From Chlorocebus sabaeus (Eukaryota > Chordata > Mammalia > Primates > Cercopithecidae), in the NCBI RefSeq assembly GCF_047675955.1, contig NC_132919.1, forward strand, positions 67,002,816 to 67,066,815: 64,000 nucleotides of DNA, given 5' to 3'. Position numbers and translations under genes: made by a program. Positions 33,593 to 43,921 of the stretch are shown piece by piece. The notes under the pieces were generated by a model. That model saw only the letters and a program-made list of their open reading frames with translations. It was not told the DNA's origin and ran no database searches. Within the stretch, counting starts at the first letter, position 1. Each line of letters begins with the position of its first letter.

Positions 33593-34180
33593 GGCTCGCT
33601 CATTCCTCCCGGTCCGGGGGCTGCGGCTGCGAGCGGCGCGGGGAGGGCGGGAGCAGGGACGAGGGTGGGGAGGCGCCGGCTGCGGAGCCGGGGCGGGGGC
33701 GCGGGGCCGGGCGGGGGTCGCGGAGCGGTGGGGGCGGCGGGGACAGCGCCGGGGCTCAGTGCGCTCCGGCCGCGGCCATCCCGGCGGGGCGGCGGGGCCG
33801 GGTTAAGAGCGGAGCGGCGAGCACGTGAGCCCAGGGCCCGCCCTCCGCTCTCCCGCCGCCCCCCGGCCCCCCCAGCCCCGCAGGGCCCGGGCCGCCACAG
33901 CGGGAGGACAAAAGAGGCGCCGCCCCGGGGCCCCTCCCGGCACCTCAGGGGCCTCTCGTCAGGTGCCGGGCGGCGGCGCTCCGCGACCTCATCCCGCAGC
34001 CCCTCCTCGGCCACCTCTGCCTGAGCATCTCCGAGGACTCGTAGATTTGTAGGGTAGAGAGGCAGGGGACGGGGGACCCCCGCGGTCGACCCGGCGACTG
34101 CCCGTCTGGGGCCGGGGGCAGGGGCGTGGCTGTGGCGCCCGCTTTCGCCCTTCGGTCGTGGTACCCCCTGGAGAGGCTGC
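33200..34180 (-). promoter_or_regulatory. CpG island covering ADAM11 promoter, 5' UTR and exon 1
   Basis: The stretch is very rich in G, C and CpG, with many GGGCGG-type Sp1 boxes, and lies around the ADAM11 start codon. No TATA box is evident upstream of the ATG. The start site is probably within about 200 bp upstream of 33592, but this cannot be fixed by eye. Island limits are approximate. Confidence 0.8.
33532..33592 (-). CDS. ADAM11: ADAM11 exon 1 coding part (residues 1-20)
   Basis: The exon holds ATG and a basic then hydrophobic leader beginning MRLLRRWAFA, a typical signal peptide. The donor GTGAGTG follows at 33531. The split codon (1 nt) is completed by exon 2. Confidence 0.95.
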
Positions 34181-34199
34181 CCCAGCCCCAGCCCCAGCC

Positions 34200-35861
34200 C
34201 AGAGCGCCCCGCTTGACCCCAGGCTGTGGAAGCTGGGGTTGGGGTGGGCAGAGGCTCTTGGCGAACGCCAGGCTCCGCGCCTCTGGGATTTCTTGCACCT
34301 TCGCTACGGGTCGTGTCACTGAGGAGTCCTCCCAAGCCCGCGGTCCAGACCCCTTCCCATCGGCTCCTTCTCCCCGCCAAAGATGTCCCGGCCTCTAGGA
34401 GGGCTTCAGGGATCGCTGTCACTCCAACCATCAGGAAGGGCTGGCATCTCCGTCTGGGTTCCTGAGTCTCTCACAGGCGCCCTGTCCTTCCCCCTAGATA
34501 AAATATAAACTAGCCAGATCACTTACATGCTGCTAGCATGCCCCATGGTTCCCCCTCCCTTGCTAATCCCAATCCTTAGGAGCAGAAAACAACTCTGGAG
34601 ACCCCCAGCATTCCCTCTCTGGTCAGACTAGGCTGCCCTGTTTGCAAAAATACTGGACCTCCCAACCTACATCCCCAGCTGTGCCCTCCACCCAGCTCCT
34701 GGGGGATGATGAGTCCCAATAGCAGGGCTGGGACCTCAGACTTCTGCTAGGGGTGCTGAAGGCCAGGTACCTGAGATGATGTGGGGTGTGGTGGGGCATG
34801 GCAGGTGGGAACGCTGATAAGTCCCCACTCTAACCTTTTTTGTACCCATGCTAGGGGACCACAAGTCACTGAAGAACAAGATTGGAGGCAGGGAACCCCT
34901 TCCTGGGTCCTCTGCTTCCCCAAGGACCCAGGGCCTCTGCTGGGGATGAGGGAACTGCCTCTAGCTTGTGATGCCCCCATCCCCCACTCTATTTTAGGCC
35001 CAGGAGAGGTGAGAAGGCGATTTCCCAGGAGGCGCTGACATCAATGCAGGGAACGAAGTGACTCCCCCCCACCCCCAACCACCTGCCATGCCAGACCCAG
35101 ATGCTCAGCAAGGCTGAGCCAATTCTTCCTTCGCTTTGGAGACATCTCCAGAACCTCCTCCAAGATGTAGGCGCGAGGAGGCTCCTGGGAATGAGGGCCT
35201 ACTATGTGGTATTCCTGGAAACTCATGAGTCCCGAGGGAGAGATTGTGCTCCCCATTTTACAGAGGGGGAAACTGAGGCTCTGAGAGGTTATGTGAGCTT
35301 CCCAAAGTCACACAGCTGGTCAGTGAGAGGCATGTCCCCTACTCTAGGGCCTCACTCCTCTTAGCCACCCCTAGTCCTACTTCCACCTCTGCTCTCCATT
35401 TGGGACCAGAGAGGACTGGTATATCTGGTCCCTTGCACCCTCACCACACACCCCAGACACGAAAGTGGCTGTCTGCTCCAGCCTGCCCACGTCCCAGGGT
35501 CACATCAGCAAGTCCTGATCAGGAGTGCCCCTCAGTAGGCTGGGCAAGGTTTGTCATTTCACAGTGGGGGCCCGGGGCTGGCAGAGTCTGGGTCCTCCGA
35601 CATGTTCAAGACCATAGAGTAAGCCCAATCTGTGGTCCAGGTCTCTTCACCAGAGGCATGTTCCTATCACATCGGTGGCCCTGGGACCCTAGACTTCGTG
35701 TTGGGGAGACCTGATGAGCCCTAAGAGTGACTCTCCCTGGTGGCACCCTGGGCTAGTTCCAGTGGGGACTAAGTCATATGGCTCCCTGGCCCCGGTAGCC
35801 ACTTATATTCCTGGGTTCCCTGACTCCCAGCAGATCTGGCCAGAATTTACTACTTTTTGTT
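34200..35861. other. Unique sequence upstream of ADAM11
   Basis: GC-rich flank, then mixed unique sequence with one MIR (35195-35330). No exon of either gene was recognised. Confidence 0.5.
35195..35330 (-). mobile_element. MIR
   Basis: CTCCCCATTTTACAGAGGGG, GAAACTGAGGCTCTGAGAGG and AAAGTCACACAGCTGGTCAG, a well-preserved minus-strand MIR. Confidence 0.88.
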
Positions 35862-36460
35862 TTGTTTTGAGACGGAGTTTCCCTCTGTTGCCCAGGCTGG
35901 AGTGCAGTGATGCGATTTCGGCTGACTGCAAGCTCCGCCTCTCAGGTTCACACCATTCTCCTGCCTCAGCCTCCTGAGTAGCTGGGACTACAGGTGCCCG
36001 CCACCATGCCTCATTTTTGTTTTTGTATTTTTAGTAGCAACGGGGTTTCACATGTTAGCCAGGATGGTCTCCATCTCCTGACCTCGTGATCCGCCCGCCT
36101 TGGCCTCCCAAAGTGCTGGGATTACAGGCATGAGCCACTGCGCCTGGCCAGAACTTACTATATATTTTTTTTCTTTTGGAGAGTGTTGCTCTGTCACCCA
36201 GGTTGGAGTAAAGTGGCGAGATCTCAGCTCACTTCAACCTCCACCTCCGGGGTCAAGTGATTCTCTTGCCTCAGCCTCCTGAGTAGCTAGGACAACAGGC
36301 GTGTGTCACCATACCCGGCTAATTTTTTGTATTTTTAGTAGAGATGGGATCTCACCATGTTGAGCAGGCTGTTCTCAACCTCCTAAATTCAGGCAATCTG
36401 CCTGCCTCCCACCCAAAGTGCTAGGATTACAGGTGTGAGCCACCGCGCCTGGCCTAGACT

Positions 36461-36501
<41 letters not shown>

Positions 36502-37806
36502 AGATGGGGTTTCGCTCTTGTTGCCCAGGCTGGAGTGCAATGGCATGATCTCAGCTCACTGCAACCTCCACCTCCCCGGTTTGAGCGATTCTCCTGCCTC
36601 AGCCTCCCAAGTAGCTGGGATTACAGGCATGTGCCACCATGCCCAGTTAATTTTGTATTTTTAGTAGAGATGGGGTTTCTCCATGTTAGTCAGGCTGGTC
36701 TCGAACTCCTGACCTCAGGTGATCTGCCCACCTTGGCCTCCTAAAGTGCTGGGATTACAGGCGTGAGCCCACTGCACTGAGCCTTTTTTTTTTTTTTTTT
36801 TTTTGAGATGGAATCTCACTCTGTTGCTCAGGCTGGAGTGCAGTGGCACAATCTCGGCTCACTGCAACCTCCTTCTCCTGGGTTCAAGTGACTCTCCTGC
36901 CTTAGCCTCGCAAGTAGCTGGGATTACAGGTGTGCACCACCATGCCTGACTAACTTTTGTATTTTTAGTAGAGATGGGGTTTCACCATGTTGGCCAGGCT
37001 GTTCTCGAACTCCTGGCCTCAAGCAGTCTGCCTGCTTCAACCTGCCAAAGTGCTGGGATTGCAGGCGATAGACCTTATTTTTTAATTTTTTGAGGGTCTC
37101 TCTCTGTTGCCCAGGCTGGAGAACTAGTGGCACAATCATAGCTTCCTGTAACCTTGACCTCTTGGGCTCAAGTGATCTCCTGCCTCAGCCTCCCGAATAG
37201 CAGGGACTACAGGTGGCATCACCAAGCTTGGCTTTTTTGTTTTTGTTTTTGAGATGGAGTCTTGTTCTGTTGCCCAGGCTGGAGTGCAATGGTGTGATCT
37301 TGGCTCACTGCAACCTCCTCCTCCCACCGGGTTCCAGCATTCTCCTGCCTCAGCCTCTCGAGTAGCTGGGATTACAGGTGTGTGCCACCACATCCGGCTA
37401 ATTTTTGTATTTTTAGTAGAGACGGGGTTTCATCATGTTGGCCAGACTGGTCTTGAACTCCTGACCTCAAGTGATCTGCCCACTTTGGCCTCCCAAAGTG
37501 CTGGGATTACAGGTGTGAGTCACCGTGCCCAGCACTTTTGTATTTTTTGTAAAGACTGGGTTTCATCATGTTGTCCTGGCTGGTCTCAACTCCTGGACTC
37601 AAGAGACCCACTCACCGTGGCCTCCCAAAGTGCTGGGATTACAGGCATGAGGCCAATGCTTGGCTAACAAATTTTTTTTTTGTAGAGATGGGGGTCTTTT
37701 TATGCTGCCCAGGTCAGTCTCGAATTCTTGGACTCAAGTGATCCTACAGCCTCAGCCTCCCAAAGTGCTGGGATTAGATTACATCTGTGAGCCCCAGCAC
37801 CCGGCC
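35862..37806 (-). mobile_element. Dense array of minus-strand Alus between ADAM11 and DBF4B
   Basis: 35862-36149, 36166-36455, 36463-36783 (with a T-run of about 38 at 36463-36500), 36785-37068, 37083-37233 plus 37534-37664 (one copy split by 37235-37533), and 37670-37806 (monomer). All have the same orientation. Confidence 0.92.
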
Positions 37807-39420
37807 TTGGTTAGACCTCTTGCCTCTCCCTTGAGCACAGCCCCCAGTCCCTGAGGTTCCACCTCCCCTGTCTTATGCTTGCCTCAGCTCTTAGGAGCCG
37901 TGGGCTCCCCACACAGAAAGCTTGCTTCATGTTCTCTCACCCACCTTCCTTCCTGAGGTCAGGGCTGTCTGTCTTCTCATTGGTGGTCCCTCATCAGACT
38001 GGGACTTCAGAAGAGCAGGGCTTGTCTTCCTCATCAGACCTGATCCTGATAGCAAGGGCTGTTTTCTGCTTAGATCGGGGCAGGCCTGTGTCTCCCCCTC
38101 AAACACAGGGTTCCCTGGGAGGCCCCACCCCAACTCCACAGCTATGGCTGGCTCCTTCAGTCCTTACGCCCATCCCTTGAGGGTGGGGCCACTGTTTCTG
38201 CTGCCCTGATGCCACCCTTGGGGTTGCTCTTGCTGAGGGAGCTGTGGGGTCCTGAGAGGTTGGGGTCTGGCCTCCCTTAGGAAGCCCCTCCCCTAGGAGG
38301 CCGGGGCCTCCTTCCTTCTGCCACTCTTCTAGCCCTTCAGCCGATTCTCTCAAACTTTCCTGCACAAGGGCCAAGTTGGGGATGCAGGGCCAAGACCTTG
38401 TCTCCACAACTTCAGGTAAGGGAGGGGTGCTGGTTGCCTCCAGCCCTGGGGTGATACCATGGGCAGTGATTCCTGCCAGTGGAGGCCGTCCAGGCCTGGT
38501 GCCCAGCCTTAAGGCCTGCAGCACAGACCATGCTAGTCAAGGGGGCAGGATTCAGGGCTCTGGGCTGGGGTCCCAATCCTACCTCCCCCATGAACTGGCT
38601 GTGTGACCTTAAGCAAGCCCGCTGGCCTCTCTGGGCCTTGGTTTCCTCATCCATGATGCAGGGGTTAGAAAACCAGCCCCACTCACAGTGCTCCTCTCAG
38701 GGATGATGGTTGAGTTGCCCGTGCTTGGAGCAGCGTCTGGTGCATGAAAGGGGCTCAGTCACCCTGGGCTCACACCATCCAAGGTGCCGAGGAGCAAACC
38801 GGCTCCCTGGCCCTTGCCCAGGACCCCAGGTCTCTCTACGGCTTGGGGGCCTTGGTGTCCTCTCTCTACCCAGTGCAGAGAACCTATGCCTGATGTTGTG
38901 ATGTGAGGGGTGGCAGCAGGGGAAGCGCCCAACATTTGGACAGAAGTTCATCCTGCTTCCTCTCAGATGCCAGCCCAGGATCCAAGGACCGTTCTTCTCA
39001 TCTGCATAGCTCTCCTGGGAAACCTCATGCTCCTCCCTCTCAGGTGTCCAAGTGGCCCCTCTTTTAATCTCTGAAGCTCTCAGGCTTCACCAAGGGAGGA
39101 GTTGGGGGCACCTGGGGCACCAGGATCCCAGGCACACTCATCCTTTGGGATGTTTGTGGGGCACACAGTCACACCCATAAGGGCCCAACTGCCACTTCTC
39201 TTCCACGCAAGGGATCCTCCTGGAGCTGAGGAGAGATGGTCCTTGGGAGGGGGCCTGGGACAGGGGGTCTCACAGTGTCCCTCAGCAGCTTCATCCACAA
39301 ATGCACACCCAAGATGAGGACGCCAGTTACCAAGGGACACTGCCAGGTGGGAATTAGTGAGAATGAGCTTTATGTAAGTTTAGGAAGGAGGCCTCGCAGG
39401 CATGTGTACCTGTGGTAATA
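37807..39420. other. Unique intergenic stretch with a MIR
   Basis: A sense MIR lies about 38590-38760 (GGCTGTGTGACCTTAAGCAA, CTTGGTTTCCTCATCCATGA). The rest shows no recognised gene. Confidence 0.55.
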
Positions 39421-39875
39421 TGTTATTTATTGAGACAATGTGCCAAGCTGTGCCACATACCTCACAAACATATCTGATTTCATTCTTGTGACTTCCTAGC
39501 AAGGTAGTAACTATGATTACCTCCATTTTTTGTATGTATGTATTTATGTATTTATTTATTTTTGAGACAAAGTCTCACCCTGTTGCCCAGGCTGGAGTGC
39601 AGTGGTGCAATCTCGGCTCACTGCAACCTCTGCCTCCCGAGTTCAAGCGATTCTCCTGCCTCAGCCTCCCGAGCGAAAGGCGCACCACCACGCCCAGCTA
39701 ACTTTTGTATTTTTAGTACAGATGCGGTTTCACTATGTTGGCCAGGCTGGTGTCGAACCCCTGACCTCAAATGATCCACCCACCTCGGCCTCCCAAAGTG
39801 CTGGGATTACAGGCGTGAGCCACTGTATCCAGCCTAGATTACCTCCATTTTTTAGATCAAGAAAACAGTTTGAGC
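39420..39875 (-). mobile_element. MIR split by a minus-strand Alu (39531-39834)
   Basis: The target site GATTACCTCCATTTTTT is duplicated exactly at both ends of the Alu. Surrounding bases (TTATTTATTGAGACAATGTG, TCATTCTTGTGACTTCCTAG) look like minus-strand MIR. Confidence 0.85.
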
Positions 39876-40005
39876 TGGGCACAGCTGAAACTCCCCTGGG
39901 AAGGGGCGCCAAGGTCCAGGATGAGGAGGAATTCTCAGGTATGTGGCATTCCTGCTGGTGGCGGGACAGGGAAGGACAGAAAAGATTTGCTGGTGGACAC
40001 AGTAT

Positions 40006-40011
40006 TTTATT
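40006..40011 (-). terminator. Second candidate DBF4B poly(A) signal AATAAA
   Basis: AATAAA on the minus strand about 1 kb past 41009. It is followed within 40 nt by a T-rich stretch (TCTTTTCTGTCC). It would suit the longer 3' UTR form. Confidence 0.35.
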
Positions 40012-40014
40012 ATA

Positions 40015-40120
40015 GGAAAGGGCCCTGAAATAATCTCATCCGAGCCCCTTAAAGATGAGGAAACTGAGGCCCGAGTAATAGAGGTATTTTTCTGAGGTCA
40101 CAGTGTGAGTTGGGGACAGC
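40015..40120 (-). mobile_element. MIR fragment
   Basis: TTAAAGATGAGGAAACTGAG and TCTGAGGTCACAGTGTGAGT, minus-strand MIR. Confidence 0.65.
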
Positions 40121-41008
40121 TAGCTCCTGCATTCCACCCAGCAGAAGGAAGTTGGGGTGGAGCTACCAATTGGCCACATCTGCCTAGAAGTGAAAGGTTC
40201 AGCAAGAAGAGGCAAGAACCAAGGACCTCAGGACCTAGTCTGAGGAAAGCAGTTAGGGCTGGAGGGCTCTTCAGGTGTCTTGGAGCTGACTCGGGGCAGA
40301 CGGCAAGGCCTGTGCTGAATGAACGAACGAGGGAATGGGCAATGGTGAGGAAGGGCAGGGGGACAAGAGAACCAGGCCACTGAGGGGCTGCTGGGACCAA
40401 GGGAGCCAGGCTTCAAGGAGGAAAGAAAGGAGAAAAGGAACCAACTTTGGTCATCAGTAGCCTGTCCATGACCTTGGAATAGATGATCCTAGTGGAATGC
40501 TTCAGGCAGAGCTACCCAGGAAGGAAGTGTGGAAGGGAAGGAGGTGAAGAGGAGGCGGTAGGTATAGACTGCAGGAAGGAGCCAGAGAACAGAAGGTGGG
40601 AGTCTTCAAGTATTTGAAGTTGATTTACTGAATCAACTCAAGTGGTTTCCAGGAGAGAAGCATGGCATTTTGGGGCAGAAGGGAGAGGTGGCAAGTCTGA
40701 GAAGGAAACCAACAAGGGTGGTTGGCTAGGTGGGCTGGACGGCCAGGGACAGACAGCGTGACTTATGGAGGGAGGACACCTCTTCAGAAAGAAACCGAAA
40801 CATGTTGAAAAGGGACTGACTGCAAGATGAAGCAGTGTCCACTGGGTCTGGGTCAAAGTCATCTGGTGCGGGAGGGGGATGTGGAAAGGGGGCTGCAGTG
40901 GAAAGGAGTCTGAGCAGTGCTCACGCCAAGGAGCCACTGCGGGACCTCATTCACATCAAGCAGCACCCATCCGTCCTGGGTCACGTCTCAGGTATTCTGA
41001 GTTCACCT

Positions 41009-41551
41009 CTAACCTGAATCTACAGCCAGGAAGCCGCAATGGAGAAATGGCTGAGGAGCGTTCCAGCCTTGGGGTTTGGCCTGGCAGAGATGTCCAAGGT
41101 CATGATCATTGAGATAGGAGGGGAAGGCAAGAGTACCCGGATGTGAGGCTCGGGGAATGGGTCCTGGGCAGCTGACAATGAGGGCACCCGAACCCAGCAC
41201 CACAGGCTTTGTGTGAGCAGCAGGTAAAGGTATCAAAGTCTGAGACAGGGGTGAGGGGAAACTTCCTCATGCAGAGGGGTGGTGTCATGGGGAATGAGGC
41301 AACTCCATGTCACAAAAGGAAAGGGATGAACCCAGCAGCACCCAGACATAAACCACAGTCTGGCTTCAGGGAAGAGGACTGAGCCCTTAGCAGGGATCTC
41401 CGTCAGGGCAAAGGAGTTTTCTTGGGAGGGATGAAGGGGCATGTCCTCTGCTGGCAACCACTCCCCAGGCAACAGAACCAAGTAAGTGACCAGATGAGAC
41501 TAGGTAAAGGAGGCTGGGCAGGGACAGAGGCAGCCCTGCTCCCTGGAGCCC
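41009..41551 (-). pseudogene. DBF4B: Remnant of the human-type DBF4B isoform-1 C-terminus
   Basis: Minus-strand frames here still read LLPGEWLPAEDMPLHPSQEN, HDTTPLHEEVSP and, in another frame, PSYLNDHDLGHLCQAKPQG ending FLAVDSG. These are pieces of the human long-isoform tail as I recall it. They are separated by a frameshift upstream (41547-41560), a TAG (complement of 41500-41502) and a TGA at 41233-41235, so no continuous tail can be made here. Probably 3' UTR or non-coding in this species. Confidence 0.6.
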
Positions 41552-41676
41552 TTAGCCCTTGGGCAAGGCTGGCAGGAGGGTTGTGGCACTCACACGTGTG
41601 TGACTTGCAGGAGGTCCCATCCCACCATCTAGTGATTCTGTCCATCGCTCCTGGCCCGCAGCCCTGCCTTGGGTCA
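41552..41676 (-). CDS. DBF4B: DBF4B alternative last exon, truncated by stop
   Basis: Joined to the 43797-43921 form of the preceding exon, this acceptor (CTCCAG) gives VTQGRAAGQERWTESLDGG and on to ALPKG, then TAA at 41552-41554. The sequence aligns with the human isoform-1 C-terminus as I remember it. There the frame continues for about another 130 residues; here it stops because of a 7-bp tandem duplication. Confidence 0.55.
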
Positions 41677-41745
41677 CTGGAGGGCAGATCAAGGACTGAC
41701 ATATGGCATTCCAGCCCCATCTCTTTGCTATTTGTTATTAACAAA

Positions 41746-41751
41746 TTTATT
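41746..41751 (-). terminator. Candidate DBF4B poly(A) signal AATAAA
   Basis: AATAAA on the minus strand 1.3 kb past the long-exon stop. No clear G/T-rich element follows, so this is only a candidate. Confidence 0.35.
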
Positions 41752-43059
41752 TACATTTCCTGAACCAAAATTAATTGTAAAATTTAACAGGAAGGGGGTA
41801 ACATGACCTCTAAGGTGGGCTGTACACAAAGTTGCTCTATTTCCAAACTAATAACTTGAGTCCTCACCCACAGCTGGGTCCCCTCTTCTTCCTTTGAAAG
41901 GAGATACAGAATAGCACCAGGCTTCCGGGAGCTTCAACATTTAAAGAGACAAACCCACGGACACAGAGAAGGGTGAGAAGAACCACAGTACAAATTATAA
42001 TGAAAGAAAAAGTGGCCAGAGAATCGATAGCAAACCCATTTCTGTCTCCAGATTAATGGCTTGGCTGCCAGAAATGGGGGGAGGTCCTTGGGGAAGGAGA
42101 GGAGGGACTGAGGGAGGAGGGTGATGTGGAAGTTGGCAGGTGACACACTGGCCCCGGAACAGCCGAACTCCAGGCAGGCAGCTCAAGCTGAGAAGGCAGA
42201 GAAGGGCCAAGAGGGGTCCCAGAGGGGGCTCTGGCCACATCCTGGGCTCAGGGGAAAGGTCAGTGCTGGGCCCCAACTAAGTGCCTGGGGGAGGGAGCTC
42301 TGTGAGTGGCGCAGCTCGAGCCCCTCCTCTGCTTCATATGTTCCTGAGGATCTGTGTGCGGGAGCGTGGGGGGCTGGGGGAGGGGATAAACACAGGCATT
42401 TCGGAAAGCAGGAGCGGCCACATGCTCGTGGGAAAGGAGGTCGGGCTTGGGGGTGGAGCACACCAACAGCTAACCCTCGGCTCTGCAGAGAGGCAAGGGC
42501 CTGCGGAGGGCCAGGAAGCCAGGCCAGGACTCCTGCTGCCCCAGCTCCTTTGTGGTCCCTCCCCATGCCAACTTTGCCTCTGTCTCCTGGCGTGGGTGGC
42601 CAGTCTCAGCTGGGCAAGCCCACTGTGGACTCTGCCTGGTCAGGAATATGGCAGGAGGTGGGGGTAGGAGAGGGCAGCCCCTAGTCCAGATTCTCTCCCA
42701 AAGACCTGGCCAGTGGGAGGGCTGGCTCTGTTGGCTCCATGGAGCTGAGCGTGACAGCTGCTTGCTGGACTTCAAAGGCCAGGCCTGGGCCCCCTTCTGG
42801 CTCTTTTGGGGAAGTCCTGGGGCTCTGCCCCTCCTGCGTCCTGGTCAGCCCTGGCCGGGTGTGCAGCACGCAGCAGGGGAATAAATTGTATCTGTGGCCC
42901 TTCAATCTGGAGCTGCCTGGCTCCGTGAAGAGCCAAGCACCTTGGGGACTCATAGGAGCAGCTCTCTGCCGGCATGGGGCCGGGGCTGGGGCTGGGGTTG
43001 GGACCAGGGCTGGGAGACAGGGCGACAGGGCACCTGGAGAGGCTGGGGGCCCAGAGGCA

Positions 43060-43921
43060 TCAGGAACAGCTGGCTCCTGCACTGGCTGGCAGGGGCTGCA
43101 GGAAGGAGGTAGACCTGCTCTCTGCAGGTGCTCCTGAGGGCTGCACACTGGTAGCTGAGTGCAGGGGGGCTGATGGCCGGCCTGGAGCTGTGGGGCAGCT
43201 GGGGAGCTGGCCAGCCTCCTGGGATACAGGGCTAGGGGTTGCACACTCAGAATCCTCAGGCCCTGGGGGCCATCCTTCCCCCAGCCAGTGGGGCTGTGTG
43301 GCCCAGAACTCTCCTGGTCTGTCTGTGGGCTGCCAGGGGAAGGGGTCTGGGAGAGAGAGGCAGGTCTGTGAGTGGCACAAGGGCTGGAGGGAGGTGAGGA
43401 GCCTGGACTCATGGCCTGGAAGGGGAAGACAGGGAAGATGCTTGCCACCGGTTGTCCTGGTGCCACAGGGGTTAGGTGCTATTGGGACAAAAAATGAAGC
43501 CTGTGGCCAAGAGGCCCCCACTCTCTTCTCAGCATTGCCACTGGGGAACTGAACCTTGCGCTTGTGGCCAACAAGTGCCAGGTCTGGGCCAGAGGCGAGT
43601 TCCATAAAACCAGAGCTAGGCAGCAGGCGTTGGCAAGCAGGGTTCCTAGACATCGGTGTCTCTGGGGTGTCCATAAACACATCAACTAACCCCCTCAGGT
43701 CCTGGCAGCTTGCTATAGGTTCAGGTACCTCACCAGTCCCTGCACGTTCAGCTGGTGCCTGCGTGCTGTTCACTGTCCCATCCTGCTTTGGGACACCTGA
43801 CACCTGGCAGCCGTCTTCCTTCCTTATCCTGGGAGATGCTGCCCTGGGATGGGAGGGCTGGTGGGGATGCAGAGTCTTAGGACAGAGAGGGTCACAGTCA
43901 GAAGCTGGGGAACCTGACCAC
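43060..43921 (-). CDS. DBF4B: DBF4B long terminal exon, 287 codons to stop
   Basis: The acceptor is CAACAG. The frame joined from the previous exon reads WSGSPASDCDPLCPKTLHPH and stays open until a stop at 43060-43062, ending PASAGASCS. Later residues are rich in Pro, Ser and Cys and resemble no domain I know. An internal donor (CAG, then GTGTCC, exon end 43797) matches the junction of the human long isoform. Without splicing, this exon supplies the whole C-terminus. The length of the open frame favours coding. Confidence 0.68.

Noticed and set aside
32742..34024. Plus-strand open frames of 354 and 322 codons
   Set aside because: Antisense to ADAM11 exons 1-2 in the CpG island, where stop codons are rare; compositionally Gly/Arg/Pro-rich. 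A bidirectional promoter transcript is possible but not shown.
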